Shown: positions 17,322 through 26,680, counted from the first letter of the stretch. The stretch is DNA of 62,923 bases from Deinococcus aquaedulcis (GCF_019693445.1 NZ_JAHRBL010000019.1:1-62923); one strand, 5' to 3'. Numbers and translations are program-made. Notes: generated by a model from the letters alone, not told the origin.

Positions 17322-18314
17322 TTACCCACGGGCTGGGCTGTCTTCGCCTGCCAGGGGTAACCAGGGAAAGTGCCAGCGCAGGTACGCCTGCACAATGGCC
17401 TCGCGGGTCGGGGCGGTGTGCACGACCTCTATTTCGCTGTAGCCCCCCTGTCTCAGCAGGCTGAACTCGCCGTCCATCTCCACCATGAGGGGCAGCGGCC
17501 CGCCCGCGAGGGTCCGGTGGATATGTCGCTCGCTCCAGCCCGTCGCGCAGGCATAGGCTGCCACCTGCTCGGCCGTGACGGGAAAGGCCCGGCGGTAGTC
17601 CTCATCGGTCAGCTCCGCCCAGGCCTGGACTGGCAGGCCGTACAGTTGGGCCGCCGTGTGGGCGAGCGCTGTGCCACCCAGCAGCACTTCGCAGGCTTCG
17701 ACCTCGCCCACCTGCCGGTGCAGCTCAAGCGGCGAGGCGGGGCGAAGGGCTGGCAGGCGGCACTGGGCGCGCCCGGCCCGAACCGTTGCGGGGCCTGCGG
17801 GGACCTGCCGGGGCAGACGGGTTGTTAGGTCATGCCACTGGGCTTGGTCCTGCTGCGAACGTTTGACGGCGCAGAGAGGGAGCGGAATGGTGTGGCCCGG
17901 CACCTGAAGCCAGAGGGCCATGTCTTTGGGCCCAAGCAGCGAAGGGGGCGCAACCTCCAGCCGCAGGTGCAGGTCTCCGCCCAGCTGCGGCTGTTCGGTT
18001 ATCAGCCGCAGCCGTCGGCGGGGTCGAGGCGCCTGGGCCGGTGAAGGCTCAGGCGGGGCCACTGGCCGGGGCGGCGCCGGCACCCTGTGCACTGCCTGCC
18101 GAGCCCCCCACCCTATCGCCAGGAGCCCTGCGCCAAGGACACTCCAGGCCAGTGGCGCCCCCGGCTGGGTCAGCACGCCCGCGCCCCCCAGTGTTCCCAA
18201 CACGATGCCGCCCCTCAGCACCGGGTTCAGCGCGGCCCAGGTGCCAGGAGGCTGCATTCCGTTCCGTTGTCCCTGAGCCCGCCGGGCCTCTCTACGTTCA
18301 GTGCGTAGGCTCAT
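17322..18314 (-). CDS. Hypothetical membrane protein
   Basis: This 330-residue protein has an Arg-rich N-terminus, two hydrophobic helices (G-G-I-V-L-G-T-L-G-G-A-G-V-L, then A-W-S-V-L-G-A-G-L-L-A-I-G-W-G), a proline-rich linker and a soluble domain of about 240 residues. That domain has beta-rich segments and no motif I recognise. Start ATG 18314 overlaps the 3' end of mqnA by 17 nt, so the two are co-transcribed; a function related to menaquinone is not implied. It faces the M16 gene with only 3 nt between stop codons. Confidence 0.7.
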   Translation of the reverse strand: MSLRTERREARRAQGQRNGMQPPGTWAALNPVLRGGIVLGTLGGAGVLTQPGAPLAWSVLGAGLLAIGWGARQAVHRVPAPPRPVAPPEPSPAQAPRPRRRLRLITEQPQLGGDLHLRLEVAPPSLLGPKDMALWLQVPGHTIPLPLCAVKRSQQDQAQWHDLTTRLPRQVPAGPATVRAGRAQCRLPALRPASPLELHRQVGEVEACEVLLGGTALAHTAAQLYGLPVQAWAELTDEDYRRAFPVTAEQVAAYACATGWSERHIHRTLAGGPLPLMVEMDGEFSLLRQGGYSEIEVVHTAPTREAIVQAYLRWHFPWLPLAGEDSPARG

Positions 18315-19170
18315 AGGGCCGGCTGGCCGCCACCGGCCCCGGCCGGGGCCCAAAGGTCAGCTCGGCATGGCCCGGCACGGCCTTGGCGGCGAATTCGTGC
18401 AGGCCCAGGCGGTCGGGCGCTTCCAGGTGGTAGCGGAAGTTCCACAGGTAATGCTGCACCACGCGCTCCGGCAGCCCCAGGCGCGGGGCGTGGCGGCGTG
18501 CCACGGCGGCGAGGTGCCCCAGGCCCTCCCGGCGGGCCTCGCGCATGGCCTGAATCAGCGCCGGGGGTGGGGGGTTGTCTTTGCGGTAGGCCCACACGGC
18601 AAAGGTGAAGGGGTGCCCGGTCAGGTCAAACCACGCGCAGGCCAGGTCCGTCACCGTGATGCCCCGGCCGGTGTCGGGCAGGCTGGTCATGGTGGTCTGC
18701 GGGGTCAGCGGCCCGGCCACGCCGTACCACTCGCGCAGGGCGCTGTCGCCAATGCGCAGCACGCCGTCGTAGCCCCCCTTCAGCAGCGTCTCGGCGTCGC
18801 CCTCGGCGCGCTCCAGCACCGGGCTCAGGCCCCACTCGCGCAGCAGCACCTCCAGCAGCGCCACGCTCATGGCCGACTGCGCGGTCAGGGCAATGCGGCG
18901 CACATGGCGCAGGGGCCGCGTGTGAAACAGGTTCACCGAATACACCGGCCCCAGCACCGCCACGCTGAAATCCGGCAGGGCTTCCAGAATGTCGGCGTTG
19001 CGAATGAACTCGACCGCGCTGATGTTGGCGATGTCCACCCGCCCCGAAAGCAGCGCCGCGTTCATCTCGGTGGGCACGCCCGTGATGGCCGTGACCCCAG
19101 ATGGCAACGCCAGGGTGTCGAGAATAGGGGCCACGTTGGTGTAGTGAATCCAGCCGGCGCGGTAGGTCAT
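18298..19170 (-). CDS. mqnA: Chorismate dehydratase, futalosine pathway (MqnA)
   Basis: This 290-residue enzyme of the MqnA/MqnD fold should remove water from chorismate to give 3-enolpyruvylbenzoate, the first step of futalosine-route menaquinone synthesis. Family features are the opening G-W-I-H-Y-T-N-V-A-P-I, G-V-P-T-E-M-N and D-I-A-N-I-S-A-V-E-F, which line the substrate cleft between two lobes. The presence of mqnE in the same strand cluster supports MqnA over the related MqnD. GGAG lies eight bases before ATG 19170. Confidence 0.88.
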   Translation of the reverse strand: MTYRAGWIHYTNVAPILDTLALPSGVTAITGVPTEMNAALLSGRVDIANISAVEFIRNADILEALPDFSVAVLGPVYSVNLFHTRPLRHVRRIALTAQSAMSVALLEVLLREWGLSPVLERAEGDAETLLKGGYDGVLRIGDSALREWYGVAGPLTPQTTMTSLPDTGRGITVTDLACAWFDLTGHPFTFAVWAYRKDNPPPPALIQAMREARREGLGHLAAVARRHAPRLGLPERVVQHYLWNFRYHLEAPDRLGLHEFAAKAVPGHAELTFGPRPGPVAASRPYEPTH

Positions 19171-19186
19171 GGGGCGCTCCGCACCC

Positions 19187-19267
19187 GTCTAAGGGTCAAA
19201 GGGTCAAGGGGTCGAAGAATTTCAGCGCCCCATCGCCTTAGACGCTTAGACCTCTTGACCCTTAGAC
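19187..19267. repeat. Inverted and direct repeat block between two mqn-cluster genes
   Basis: GTCTAAGGGTCAA (19187-19199) is repeated in perfect inverse at 19255-19267. Within the arms GGGTCAA occurs in tandem and CTTAGAC occurs three times (19237, 19245 and 19261). The 55-nt centre is not obviously coding. The block lies in the 115-nt gap upstream of mqnA and could be a terminator-like structure, a protein-binding array or a mobile small repeat. Confidence 0.75.
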
Positions 19268-19285
19268 CGCGAGCAAAGCGAGCCC

Positions 19286-19624
19286 TCACGGCACCACCTG
19301 CACACTCACGGCCTGCCACCCTCCATCCCGCCGGGCGTATACGCGGAGGAAGCTTTGCACGCGCTCGCCGCCGGCGTACAGGGTGCCCCGGGTAATGGCC
19401 GCGTCGCCGTATACGCGGCTGGCGTGGCGCTCGAAAATCAGGCCCGGGGGCGGGGTGCGGTTCATGTTGGCCAGCAGGTCGGCCTTGAAGACGGCGGTGC
19501 CATCGGGGAAAAAGGCCAGCCAGTCCTCGGCCAGCACGGCGGCCATGCGCGCCGGGTCGCCGTGGTGGTAGGCCGCGTTCCAGGCGTCGTCCAGGGCCAG
19601 CACAGCGTCCAGATCGGTGCCCAC
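19286..19624 (-). CDS. NTF2-like (SnoaL/DUF4440 type) protein
   Basis: This 112-residue cone-shaped alpha+beta barrel protein has the typical opening A-L-D-D-A-W-N-A-A-Y-H-H-G-D-P-A-R-M and the later V-Y-G-D-A-A-I-T-R-G-T pattern of DUF4440/SnoaL-like proteins. Members bind small ligands or act as isomerases, but active-site residues vary too much to assign a reaction. It begins at GTG 19624, three nt after the mqnE stop, so it is in the mqnE operon. A role in quinone-related chemistry is possible but only suggested by position. Confidence 0.8.
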   Translation of the reverse strand: MGTDLDAVLALDDAWNAAYHHGDPARMAAVLAEDWLAFFPDGTAVFKADLLANMNRTPPPGLIFERHASRVYGDAAITRGTLYAGGERVQSFLRVYARRDGGWQAVSVQVVP

Positions 19625-19627
19625 GGC

Positions 19628-20770
<1,143 letters not shown>

Positions 20771-20776
20771 GAGGGC

Positions 20777-20782
20777 AGGATA
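20777..20782 (-). promoter_or_regulatory. -10 hexamer of a leaderless promoter (mqnE)
   Basis: On the minus strand TATCCT ends 6 nt before the mqnE ATG at 20770. Confidence 0.7.
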
Positions 20783-20868
20783 CGCGCAGGCGGGGGCTGA
20801 AAATGTCCCCCTGCCCCCGGTGAACGCCCCCCGGGGGCAGGGGCGCGGCCTGCTCAGCGCATGCCACA

Positions 20869-21906
20869 ATGGGCGCCAAGGTGACCACCCACACCGCCGA
20901 CGCCCAGCGGCAGATTGCCCGGTACCGTTCCCTGGTGCAGGTCACGGCGGCCCTGGCCCGGCACGCGCGCACCCCGGACCTGCTGCGCACCATGCACGTG
21001 GAGGTGCAGCGCCTGTTTGCCATGCCCGTGACCCTGCTGGCGCGGCGCACGCCGGAGGGCGGCTGGCACTGCCTGACCCTGGAAAGCCACAACATGGCCG
21101 AGCAGGTACTGGCCCCGCGCCGCGACGGCCTGCTGGAACGCGTGCTGGGCGGCACACTGCGCCTGGAAAACGACCTGCCCGCCTACCTGCAGCGCGAGGG
21201 GCTGGGGGTGGTGCGGGTCCATTTCCGCCACGACCTGCCGCACACCATGTCCTGGATGGGCGTGCCGCTGCAGGTGGGCGGCGAGGACGTGGGCGTGCTG
21301 TCGGTGCAGAGCTACGACCTGCACGCTTTTGTTCCCGAGGACCTGGAATTTCTGGAACTGCTGGGCGTGCACCTCAGCGTGGCGCTGGAAAACGCGGCCC
21401 TGCACGAACGCATCGAGCGCGAGGCCCGCACCGACCCCCTGACCGGGCTGGCCAACCGGCGCCACTTCACCGAGCAGGCCCAGGCCACGCTGCGCCGCTG
21501 TGCGCACGGGCAGCCCTGCACCCTGGCGGTGGTGGATGTGCAGGAGTTCAAGGTCATCAACGACACCTACGGGCATCTGGCCGGCGATCAGGTGCTGGTG
21601 GGGCTGGCGGGCTTGCTGCGTGACCTGGGGCCCGGCAGCCACGCCTTCCGGCTGGGCGGCGACGAATTTGCGGCGCTGCTGCCCCTGCCGCTGCCCCGCG
21701 CCGAGGCCCAGCTGGACGACCTGCTGGGGCAGGTGGCGGCAGCCGCGTGGCCGGTGCCCCAGCCACCGCGCCTGAATGTGGGCCTAGCCGCCGCATGGCC
21801 CGGCGCCACCCTCAGCGAGTGGCTGCGCGAGGCCGACGCACGGATGTACCGCGCCAAGCGGCGGCGCACCCCCCGCCTGCTGGACCCGGAAGAGCGTGAG
21901 GGCTGA
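20869..21906 (+). CDS. GAF-GGDEF diguanylate cyclase
   Basis: This soluble protein of about 345 residues has an N-terminal helix and a GAF sensor domain (roughly 20-175, with F-R-H-D-L-P-H-T-M-S-W-M-G-V-P-L and VLSVQSYD). A GGDEF domain follows, opening at DPLTGLANRRHF. The active-site motif is intact (GGDEF from residue 263), so it should make cyclic di-GMP, but the RxxD inhibitory site is missing and product feedback may be weak. A C-terminal V-G-L-A-A segment completes the domain. The start is uncertain between ATG 20869 and GTG 20881; neither has a strong signal upstream. Confidence 0.9.
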   Translation: MGAKVTTHTADAQRQIARYRSLVQVTAALARHARTPDLLRTMHVEVQRLFAMPVTLLARRTPEGGWHCLTLESHNMAEQVLAPRRDGLLERVLGGTLRLENDLPAYLQREGLGVVRVHFRHDLPHTMSWMGVPLQVGGEDVGVLSVQSYDLHAFVPEDLEFLELLGVHLSVALENAALHERIEREARTDPLTGLANRRHFTEQAQATLRRCAHGQPCTLAVVDVQEFKVINDTYGHLAGDQVLVGLAGLLRDLGPGSHAFRLGGDEFAALLPLPLPRAEAQLDDLLGQVAAAAWPVPQPPRLNVGLAAAWPGATLSEWLREADARMYRAKRRRTPRLLDPEEREG

Positions 21907-21979
21907 CCCCTGCCCGCCGTGGCCCCGCCTACATCCCTAAATCCACCCCGGCCCACGCCCAGGCCCGGTGGCGCTGCGC

Positions 21980-21985
21980 TACGCT
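21980..21985 (+). promoter_or_regulatory. -10 hexamer of a leaderless promoter (DUF3006 gene)
   Basis: TACGCT ends 6 nt before ATG 21992; the pair of genes downstream would be one leaderless transcript. Confidence 0.75.
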
Positions 21986-21991
21986 GAGAAC

Positions 21992-22318
21992 ATGACCCAG
22001 AGGAGTGATCCGGCACAGACAGAACCGCCCGCCGAACGCTGGATCGTGGACGGCCTGGAAACCACGCCGCGCGGCCCGGTGGCCCGGCTGGAGCGGCCCG
22101 ACGGCCGCACGGTGGTGCTGCCCCTGACCCAGTTGCCGGACGGGGTGAAAGAAGGCGACGTGCTGGCCCTGCACGACGGCCCGGACGGCGCGCGGCTGCT
22201 GCCCCTGCCCGGCGAGACGGCCGCGCGCCGCGCCGCCGCCCAGGCCACGCTGGACACCCTGAACGAGGCGGGACGCAGAGCCCTGCCCCTGAACGATGAC
22301 GGGGAGATCACGCTGTGA
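21992..22318 (+). CDS. DUF3006-type small protein
   Basis: This 108-residue protein contains the DUF3006 pattern: W-I-V-D-G-L-E, then a small beta-barrel with V-A-R-L-E-R-P-D-G-R and ending L-P-D-G-V-K-E-G-D-V-L. Such proteins are repeatedly encoded next to ComEC-like metallo-beta-lactamases, as here, where the next gene starts as GTGA on this stop codon. The function is unknown; a regulatory or cofactor role for the nuclease is a reasonable guess. The start at 21992 fits the leaderless promoter. Confidence 0.8.
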   Translation: MTQRSDPAQTEPPAERWIVDGLETTPRGPVARLERPDGRTVVLPLTQLPDGVKEGDVLALHDGPDGARLLPLPGETAARRAAAQATLDTLNEAGRRALPLNDDGEITL

Positions 22319-23388
22319 GCGGCGGGGACAAGCCCACCTCGAAGAAACCCGCTGCCCGCGCGGGGAAGAAGGCCGCCGGCGACCACGGGAAAGCGCCGGC
22401 GGCGGCCAGGAAACCCGCCGCGAAACCAGCCGCCCCCCGAAGCAGCAAGGGCGCTGCCTCTGGCCGCGCGGCGCGCCCCCGGAAAGGCCGCGCGGGCCGT
22501 GGGCCCAGCCCCTCGGACCTGCTGGGCGTGCTGGTCCTGCTGAGCACCGTGGGGCTGGCGGCCTGCGGCTGGATGCGCCAGCAGGGCGGCCCTGAGGGGG
22601 GCGGCCAGCCGGCCCCGGCGCAGCCCAGTGGCGAGGTGGTGATCCGCTTTCTGGACGTGGGCCAGGGCGACGCCATTCTGATCCAGAGCCCCGAAGGCAA
22701 GACCCTGCTCATTGACGGTGGCCGCAGCAGTGAGCGGATGCGCGAGCATTTGCAAGCCCTGGACGTGAAGGGCCTGGACCTGATGGTGGCCTCGCACGCC
22801 GACGCCGACCACATTGCCGGGCTGGTGCCTGCGGCTGGCCTGAAGCCGCGCGTGTTTATCAACAATGGCCTGGGCGGCACCACCCAGACCTGGGAGCGGC
22901 TGGTCGCGGCCCTGCAGGACGCCGGCACCACCTTTACCAAGGCCAGCAACCAGACAGTCAACCTGGGCAGCGTGAAGCTGCGCGTGGTTGCCCCGCCCCC
23001 CGGCATGGGCGACGACCAGAACGAGAACAGCGTGGGCATCGCCCTGCAGTTCGGCGCTTTCCGCGCCCTGATGACCGGCGACAGCGAAACCCCCGAAACC
23101 GAAGGCTGGCTGGCCCAGGAACGCGACGATCTGAAGGGCCCTTTTCAGGTGTATAAGAGCATCCACCACGGCGCGGCCAATGGCGACAGCGCCGCGTGGC
23201 TGGCGAACGTGCGTCCCGAAAATGTGGTGATCAGCGTGGGGGCGGGCAACACCTACGGGCACCCCACCCAGAAGGCGCTGGGCCTGTACAAGCAGGCGGG
23301 CGCGCGGGTGTACCGCACCGACCGCCAGGGCACCGTGACCTTCCGGGGCCGTGCCGACGGCACCTACACCGCCGAAACAGCGCGCTAA
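22315..23388 (+). CDS. ComEC-like extracytoplasmic metallo-beta-lactamase protein
   Basis: This 357-residue protein has three parts. Residues 1-68 are Lys/Ala/Pro/Arg-rich like a histone H1 tail, one membrane segment follows (LLGVLVLLSTVGLAACGWM), and a metallo-beta-lactamase domain follows that. The MBL domain opens with IRFLDVGQGDAILIQSPEGKT, has the metal motif SHADADHIAGL, and resembles the ComEC C-terminal domain, which degrades one DNA strand during uptake. Related free-standing proteins are annotated as competence-like hydrolases. If the helix is an anchor, the basic tail is cytoplasmic and the enzyme faces outward. LAAC inside the helix resembles a lipobox, but the n-region is unusually long. 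Confidence 0.85.
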   Translation: MSGGDKPTSKKPAARAGKKAAGDHGKAPAAARKPAAKPAAPRSSKGAASGRAARPRKGRAGRGPSPSDLLGVLVLLSTVGLAACGWMRQQGGPEGGGQPAPAQPSGEVVIRFLDVGQGDAILIQSPEGKTLLIDGGRSSERMREHLQALDVKGLDLMVASHADADHIAGLVPAAGLKPRVFINNGLGGTTQTWERLVAALQDAGTTFTKASNQTVNLGSVKLRVVAPPPGMGDDQNENSVGIALQFGAFRALMTGDSETPETEGWLAQERDDLKGPFQVYKSIHHGAANGDSAAWLANVRPENVVISVGAGNTYGHPTQKALGLYKQAGARVYRTDRQGTVTFRGRADGTYTAETAR

Positions 23389-23481
23389 GGACATCGCCCC
23401 TCATGTGGCGCCTGTTCAGGAGAGCGCCGAAAAGGCTCCACGCCCGGTGCAACGTCCTGTTGTCGAGACGCGCCTCGCTGG

Positions 23482-23499
23482 GTTGATCTAGGGATCAAC
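23482..23499. terminator. Small palindrome between convergent genes
   Basis: GTTGATC at 23482-23488 pairs with 23493-23499 across TAGG. It sits between the MBL gene and the convergent pseudouridine synthase gene, 10 nt from the latter's stop. The stem is short and AT-rich for this genome, so a terminator role is tentative. Confidence 0.35.
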
Positions 23500-23509
23500 T
23501 TCGAGGGCA

Positions 23510-24394
23510 TCAACGCAGCTCAGGGGGCGGCGGGGCTTCCAGGGTCAGGGGCTGGCCGGTCAGCGGGTGGGTCAGGCTCAGGGTCCAGGCGTGCAGCGCG
23601 TAGCCCAGGTCGCCGGGCAGGCCCGGCAGGTCTGGCAGCGGCGTGCCGCCGGGGCCATACAGGGGGTCGCCCACCAGCGGGTGCCCAATGCTGGCGAGGT
23701 GAATACGGATCTGGTGGGGCCGTCCGGTGTGGATCTGCACGTCAAACAGCGTCTGGCCGGCGCGGCGCTGCCGGACCTGGGCATGGCTGAGCGAGGCTTT
23801 GCCGCCCGCCGAGGCGGCGTGCACCGTGCCCAGGCGGGGGTGGGGCACCGGGCCGATGGGCGTGGTGATCGTAAAGGCGTCCTGCGCGGCCTCACCCTGC
23901 GCCAGCGCGCGGTAGACCTTGCGCACCTCGTGCTCGCGCCACGCCCGGGCCAGGGCCGAACCCGCCGCTCCCGTGCGGGCAAACAGCACCAGCCCCGAGG
24001 TGCCGCGCCCCAGGCGGTGCAGCGGGTGGGCGCCGGGGAAGTCCTGCTGCACCAGCGTCAGGAGGGTGTGGGCCAGAAAGCCGCCGCCGGGCAGGGTGGG
24101 TAGGCCGGCCGGCTTGTGGACCGCCAGCAGGGCCTCGTCCTCGTGGAGCACGGCGTAGTGCAGGGGCGCGGCCTCTTCCTGCCAGGGGGGGCGGTGCCAG
24201 GTCACCGTCTGGCCGGGGCGCAGGGGCTGGTCGTGGGTGAGGCGCACGCCGTCGACTTCCAGTTCGCCCTGCTGCAGGCGCGCGGCCCAGGTGGCGCGGG
24301 TGGAGTGGCGGTATTCGTGGCTGAGAAAGGCCAGCACGCCGGGCCAGGGGCGGTGGACCTGGGTTCGGTAGGCGTAGCCGGGGTTGGGGGGCAT
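23510..24394 (-). CDS. RluA-family pseudouridine synthase with variant active site
   Basis: This 294-residue protein has an S4-like N-terminal RNA-binding part ([13 protein letters not shown]) and an RluA catalytic domain ([11 protein letters not shown], then [20 protein letters not shown]). In most RluA enzymes the motif is HRLDxxTSG and its Asp attacks uridine; here the DNA clearly reads HRLGRGTSG. That Gly variant occurs in a subfamily also seen in plants and some bacteria, so it is probably not a sequencing error. The target RNA is unknown and activity needs proof. ATG 24394 is supported by TACCCT 6 nt upstream. Confidence 0.9.
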   Translation of the reverse strand: MPPNPGYAYRTQVHRPWPGVLAFLSHEYRHSTRATWAARLQQGELEVDGVRLTHDQPLRPGQTVTWHRPPWQEEAAPLHYAVLHEDEALLAVHKPAGLPTLPGGGFLAHTLLTLVQQDFPGAHPLHRLGRGTSGLVLFARTGAAGSALARAWREHEVRKVYRALAQGEAAQDAFTITTPIGPVPHPRLGTVHAASAGGKASLSHAQVRQRRAGQTLFDVQIHTGRPHQIRIHLASIGHPLVGDPLYGPGGTPLPDLPGLPGDLGYALHAWTLSLTHPLTGQPLTLEAPPPPELR

Positions 24395-24400
24395 GGGGGT

Positions 24401-24406
24401 AGGGTA
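24401..24406 (-). promoter_or_regulatory. -10 hexamer of a leaderless promoter (pseudouridine synthase)
   Basis: Minus-strand TACCCT ends 6 nt before ATG 24394. Confidence 0.7.
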
Positions 24407-24839
24407 GAGGGGCGGGGGGTTTGTTGGATGACGGTTTCTGGTGGGTTTGCCCCACCCCCCCAGCCCCCCTACCCCGGAGGGGCAGGGGGGAGTTTTCCGC
24501 TGCGCTCGGCAAACGTTGACTGACGGTGCGGGGCGGCCAGGCTTCGCCCCACGCTGTACGCCGTGGCCTTCCTTCGCCCATCGCCGGACGCCCGCGCCCT
24601 TCGGGCACGACGGCTTCGTCTGGACCTGGGCGGTACGGGGCAAGCCGTCTTGGTGCAGCCCAGAAGGTTCTACTTTTCAAAAGATGAAGGGGTTGCTCCC
24701 CTCTCCCCCCGTGGGACTCGCAGAGCTGCGCCGCAGAGAGGGGCTGGGGGTGAGGGGGCGTCCAGACCACCTAAGCCGCCCACCACCCACCCCCATCTGT
24801 TCCCACTTCCTACAACCCACTCCCCACACCCCATTCCCC

Positions 24840-24845
24840 TACACT
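24840..24845 (+). promoter_or_regulatory. -10 hexamer of a leaderless promoter (flavoprotein-trmB)
   Basis: TACACT ends 7 nt before ATG 24853 with no ribosome-binding site; it likely serves both the flavoprotein gene and trmB. Confidence 0.75.
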
Positions 24846-24852
24846 GGCCCCC

Positions 24853-25596
24853 ATGTTTGGTCCCGCCTCTCCCCGAAGCCGCCCGCAACCCGGGCACCTG
24901 TACGACGTGGCCGTGGTGGGTGCCGGGCTGGCGGGCACGGAACTCGCGTGGCGGCTGGCGCACGCTGGGCAGGATGTGCTGCTGGTCTCGCAGGCCCTGG
25001 ACCACCTAGGCAACCTGTACCAGCCCACCACGCAGGGCGTCACCTTTCCGGCCGGCAGTCTGTTTGAAGAGGTCCGCGCGGGCATGGCGCCCGACACCGA
25101 CGGCTGGACCTTTCACCGCCTGCTTAAGGCGCGCATTGAGGGAACCGCCGGCATTCACCTGCTGCAAAGCACCGTGACCGCGCTGGATGAGGAAGACGGC
25201 GAGGTGGTGCTCTCCACCTGGGAGGGGCCAAAGCTGCGCGCCCGGCAGGCGGTGCTGGCGGTGGGGGCCTTCCTGAAGGGGCGGCTGCTGGTGGGCGACA
25301 CGATGGAAGAAGCCGGGCGTCTCTCTGAAGTGGCCTACGACTTCCTGGCCGACGACTTGGCGCGCAGTGGTGTATGGCTGGTCGGCCAGGAGCGCCGCGC
25401 CGAGGGCGAGGGCGTGGAGCCCCCCTACGACGTGCGCTTTCTGGTGCCGGCCCCGGGCGAACTGGACGGCTTCCGGGTGGGCCGCCTGGAACGGGTGCGG
25501 ATGCTGGGCCAGTGCACCCCTGGCGAGCACACGTACGCCAGCGTGTTGCAGGACGCCGCGCGGCTGGCCGCCGAACTGCTGGAGGCGCGCGCATGA
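24853..25596 (+). CDS. Small MnmG/TrmFO-like FAD-dependent protein
   Basis: This 247-residue flavoprotein has a Rossmann FAD motif (DVAVVGAGLAGTELAWRLA). The block AVLAVGAFLKGRLLVGDTME followed by E-A-G-R-L-S-E-V matches the MnmG/TrmFO pattern in which the flavin domain is followed by G-T-F-L-x-G. Full MnmG is over 600 residues and TrmFO about 440, so this is a minimal form lacking the helical tRNA-binding domain. It overlaps trmB (ATGA), and a role in tRNA modification is inferred from that pairing and the family. Whether it binds tRNA is unknown. Confidence 0.8.
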   Translation: MFGPASPRSRPQPGHLYDVAVVGAGLAGTELAWRLAHAGQDVLLVSQALDHLGNLYQPTTQGVTFPAGSLFEEVRAGMAPDTDGWTFHRLLKARIEGTAGIHLLQSTVTALDEEDGEVVLSTWEGPKLRARQAVLAVGAFLKGRLLVGDTMEEAGRLSEVAYDFLADDLARSGVWLVGQERRAEGEGVEPPYDVRFLVPAPGELDGFRVGRLERVRMLGQCTPGEHTYASVLQDAARLAAELLEARA

Positions 25597-26585
25597 TCTT
25601 TCGCCTCGCGGATTTTCAGTTTCCAGACGCCGCCGCGCGCCTGTACCCCGACACGCCAGAGCGCCCCTGGGTGCTGGAGGTGGGCTTTGGGGACGGCCGC
25701 TTCTGGCCGCACTTTGCCGGGACGTTCCCGGAAGCGCCCAATTACCTGGGGGTGGAACTCTCGGGGGTGTCCCTGCTCAAGGCGCACCGCCGCCTGAAGG
25801 CCGCCGGGCTGACAAACGCCATCCTCACCAAGATGCCCGCCGACGTGCTGGTGCGCGAGGTGGTGCCGCACGCCGGGCTGGACCTGATCGTGGTCAATTT
25901 CCCCGATCCCTGGCCCAAAGCCGGGCACACCGACCACCGCCTGCTGCGCGCGCCCTTTTTCCGGCTGGCCGCCAGTCGCCTGAAGCCGGGCGGCGCCCTG
26001 CTGCTCACCACCGACCACGACGAGTATTTTGCCTTTGCCTGCGCCGAGGCCGAAGCGAGCGGTGTGATGCGCGTGGACCTGGGCCCGCCGCCCCCGGCTG
26101 CCCTGGAAACCAAGTACGCCCTCAAGTGGCGCGATCTGGGCCTGGGCGTGAACCACGCCCGCTTCGTGCCGGTGGCCCACGCGCCGGTGCCCCACGGCGA
26201 GACCGCTGCCTACCCCGATTCCCCCACCCCGGAGACCCCCGTGCCCCACGCCGTGCTGACCCTGCCCGCCACCTTCGAGCCCCAGACCTTCGAGAAAGTC
26301 ACCCAGCGCAGCCCCCAGGGGCGCGGCCCCGAGTGGACCGTCGTGCTGCTGGAGCTGTATCAGGGTCTGCGGCGGGATGGCTGGGTGGCCCTGGCGCATG
26401 TGGTAGAAGGCGAACTGACCCAGGAGGTCCTGGTGGGCATCACCGCGCGAGAGGACGGCACCCATCTGGTGCGGCTGGCGAAGTTCGGCGGTCCCATTAT
26501 CACCCCAGGCGTGAAGGCCGCTGTGGGCACCGTGACCGGATGGCTGGAAAGCCAGGGCGCCGTGGTCAAGCACCGGGGGTATTAG
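25593..26585 (+). CDS. trmB: tRNA (guanine-N7) methyltransferase, long TrmB
   Basis: This 330-residue enzyme should add a methyl group from S-adenosylmethionine to N7 of G46 in the tRNA variable loop. It has motif I VLEVGFGDG, the acidic VELSGVSLLKAHRRL and the family signature NFPDPWPKAGHTDHRLL, ending the catalytic part with H-D-E-Y-F-A-F-A. About 110 extra C-terminal residues (from around 215) form a second domain, as seen in long TrmB proteins of Thermus and Aquifex. The start overlaps the flavoprotein stop. Confidence 0.92.
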   Translation: MIFRLADFQFPDAAARLYPDTPERPWVLEVGFGDGRFWPHFAGTFPEAPNYLGVELSGVSLLKAHRRLKAAGLTNAILTKMPADVLVREVVPHAGLDLIVVNFPDPWPKAGHTDHRLLRAPFFRLAASRLKPGGALLLTTDHDEYFAFACAEAEASGVMRVDLGPPPPAALETKYALKWRDLGLGVNHARFVPVAHAPVPHGETAAYPDSPTPETPVPHAVLTLPATFEPQTFEKVTQRSPQGRGPEWTVVLLELYQGLRRDGWVALAHVVEGELTQEVLVGITAREDGTHLVRLAKFGGPIITPGVKAAVGTVTGWLESQGAVVKHRGY

Positions 26586-26680
26586 GCGATTGGCCCTGGC
26601 CTGGGGTCATCTCTTGACTGTCCCACTGTGACTGAACCTGCCCGAGAGAGGAGGCAAGGCAGATTTTGACGACGGCCGGG

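Larger units (their letters stand above)
24395..24852. repeat. Gene-free region with two REP-like palindromic repeats
   Basis: No gene fits this 458-nt gap. At about 24443-24492 lies a GC hairpin (CCCCCCTACCCC, GGA, then GGGGCAGGGGGG). At about 24698-24760 a second unit has arms CCCCTCTC (24698-24705) and GAGAGGGG (24736-24743) followed by GGGGGTGAGGGGG. The second is the inverse of the unit near 7408-7462. The stretch between contains several degenerate CTTCG-rich palindromes. It also holds the promoters of both flanking divergent genes. Confidence 0.6.

Noticed and set aside
24443..24760. CRISPR array
   Set aside because: The repeats are few, unequal and inverted relative to each other, without equal spacers.
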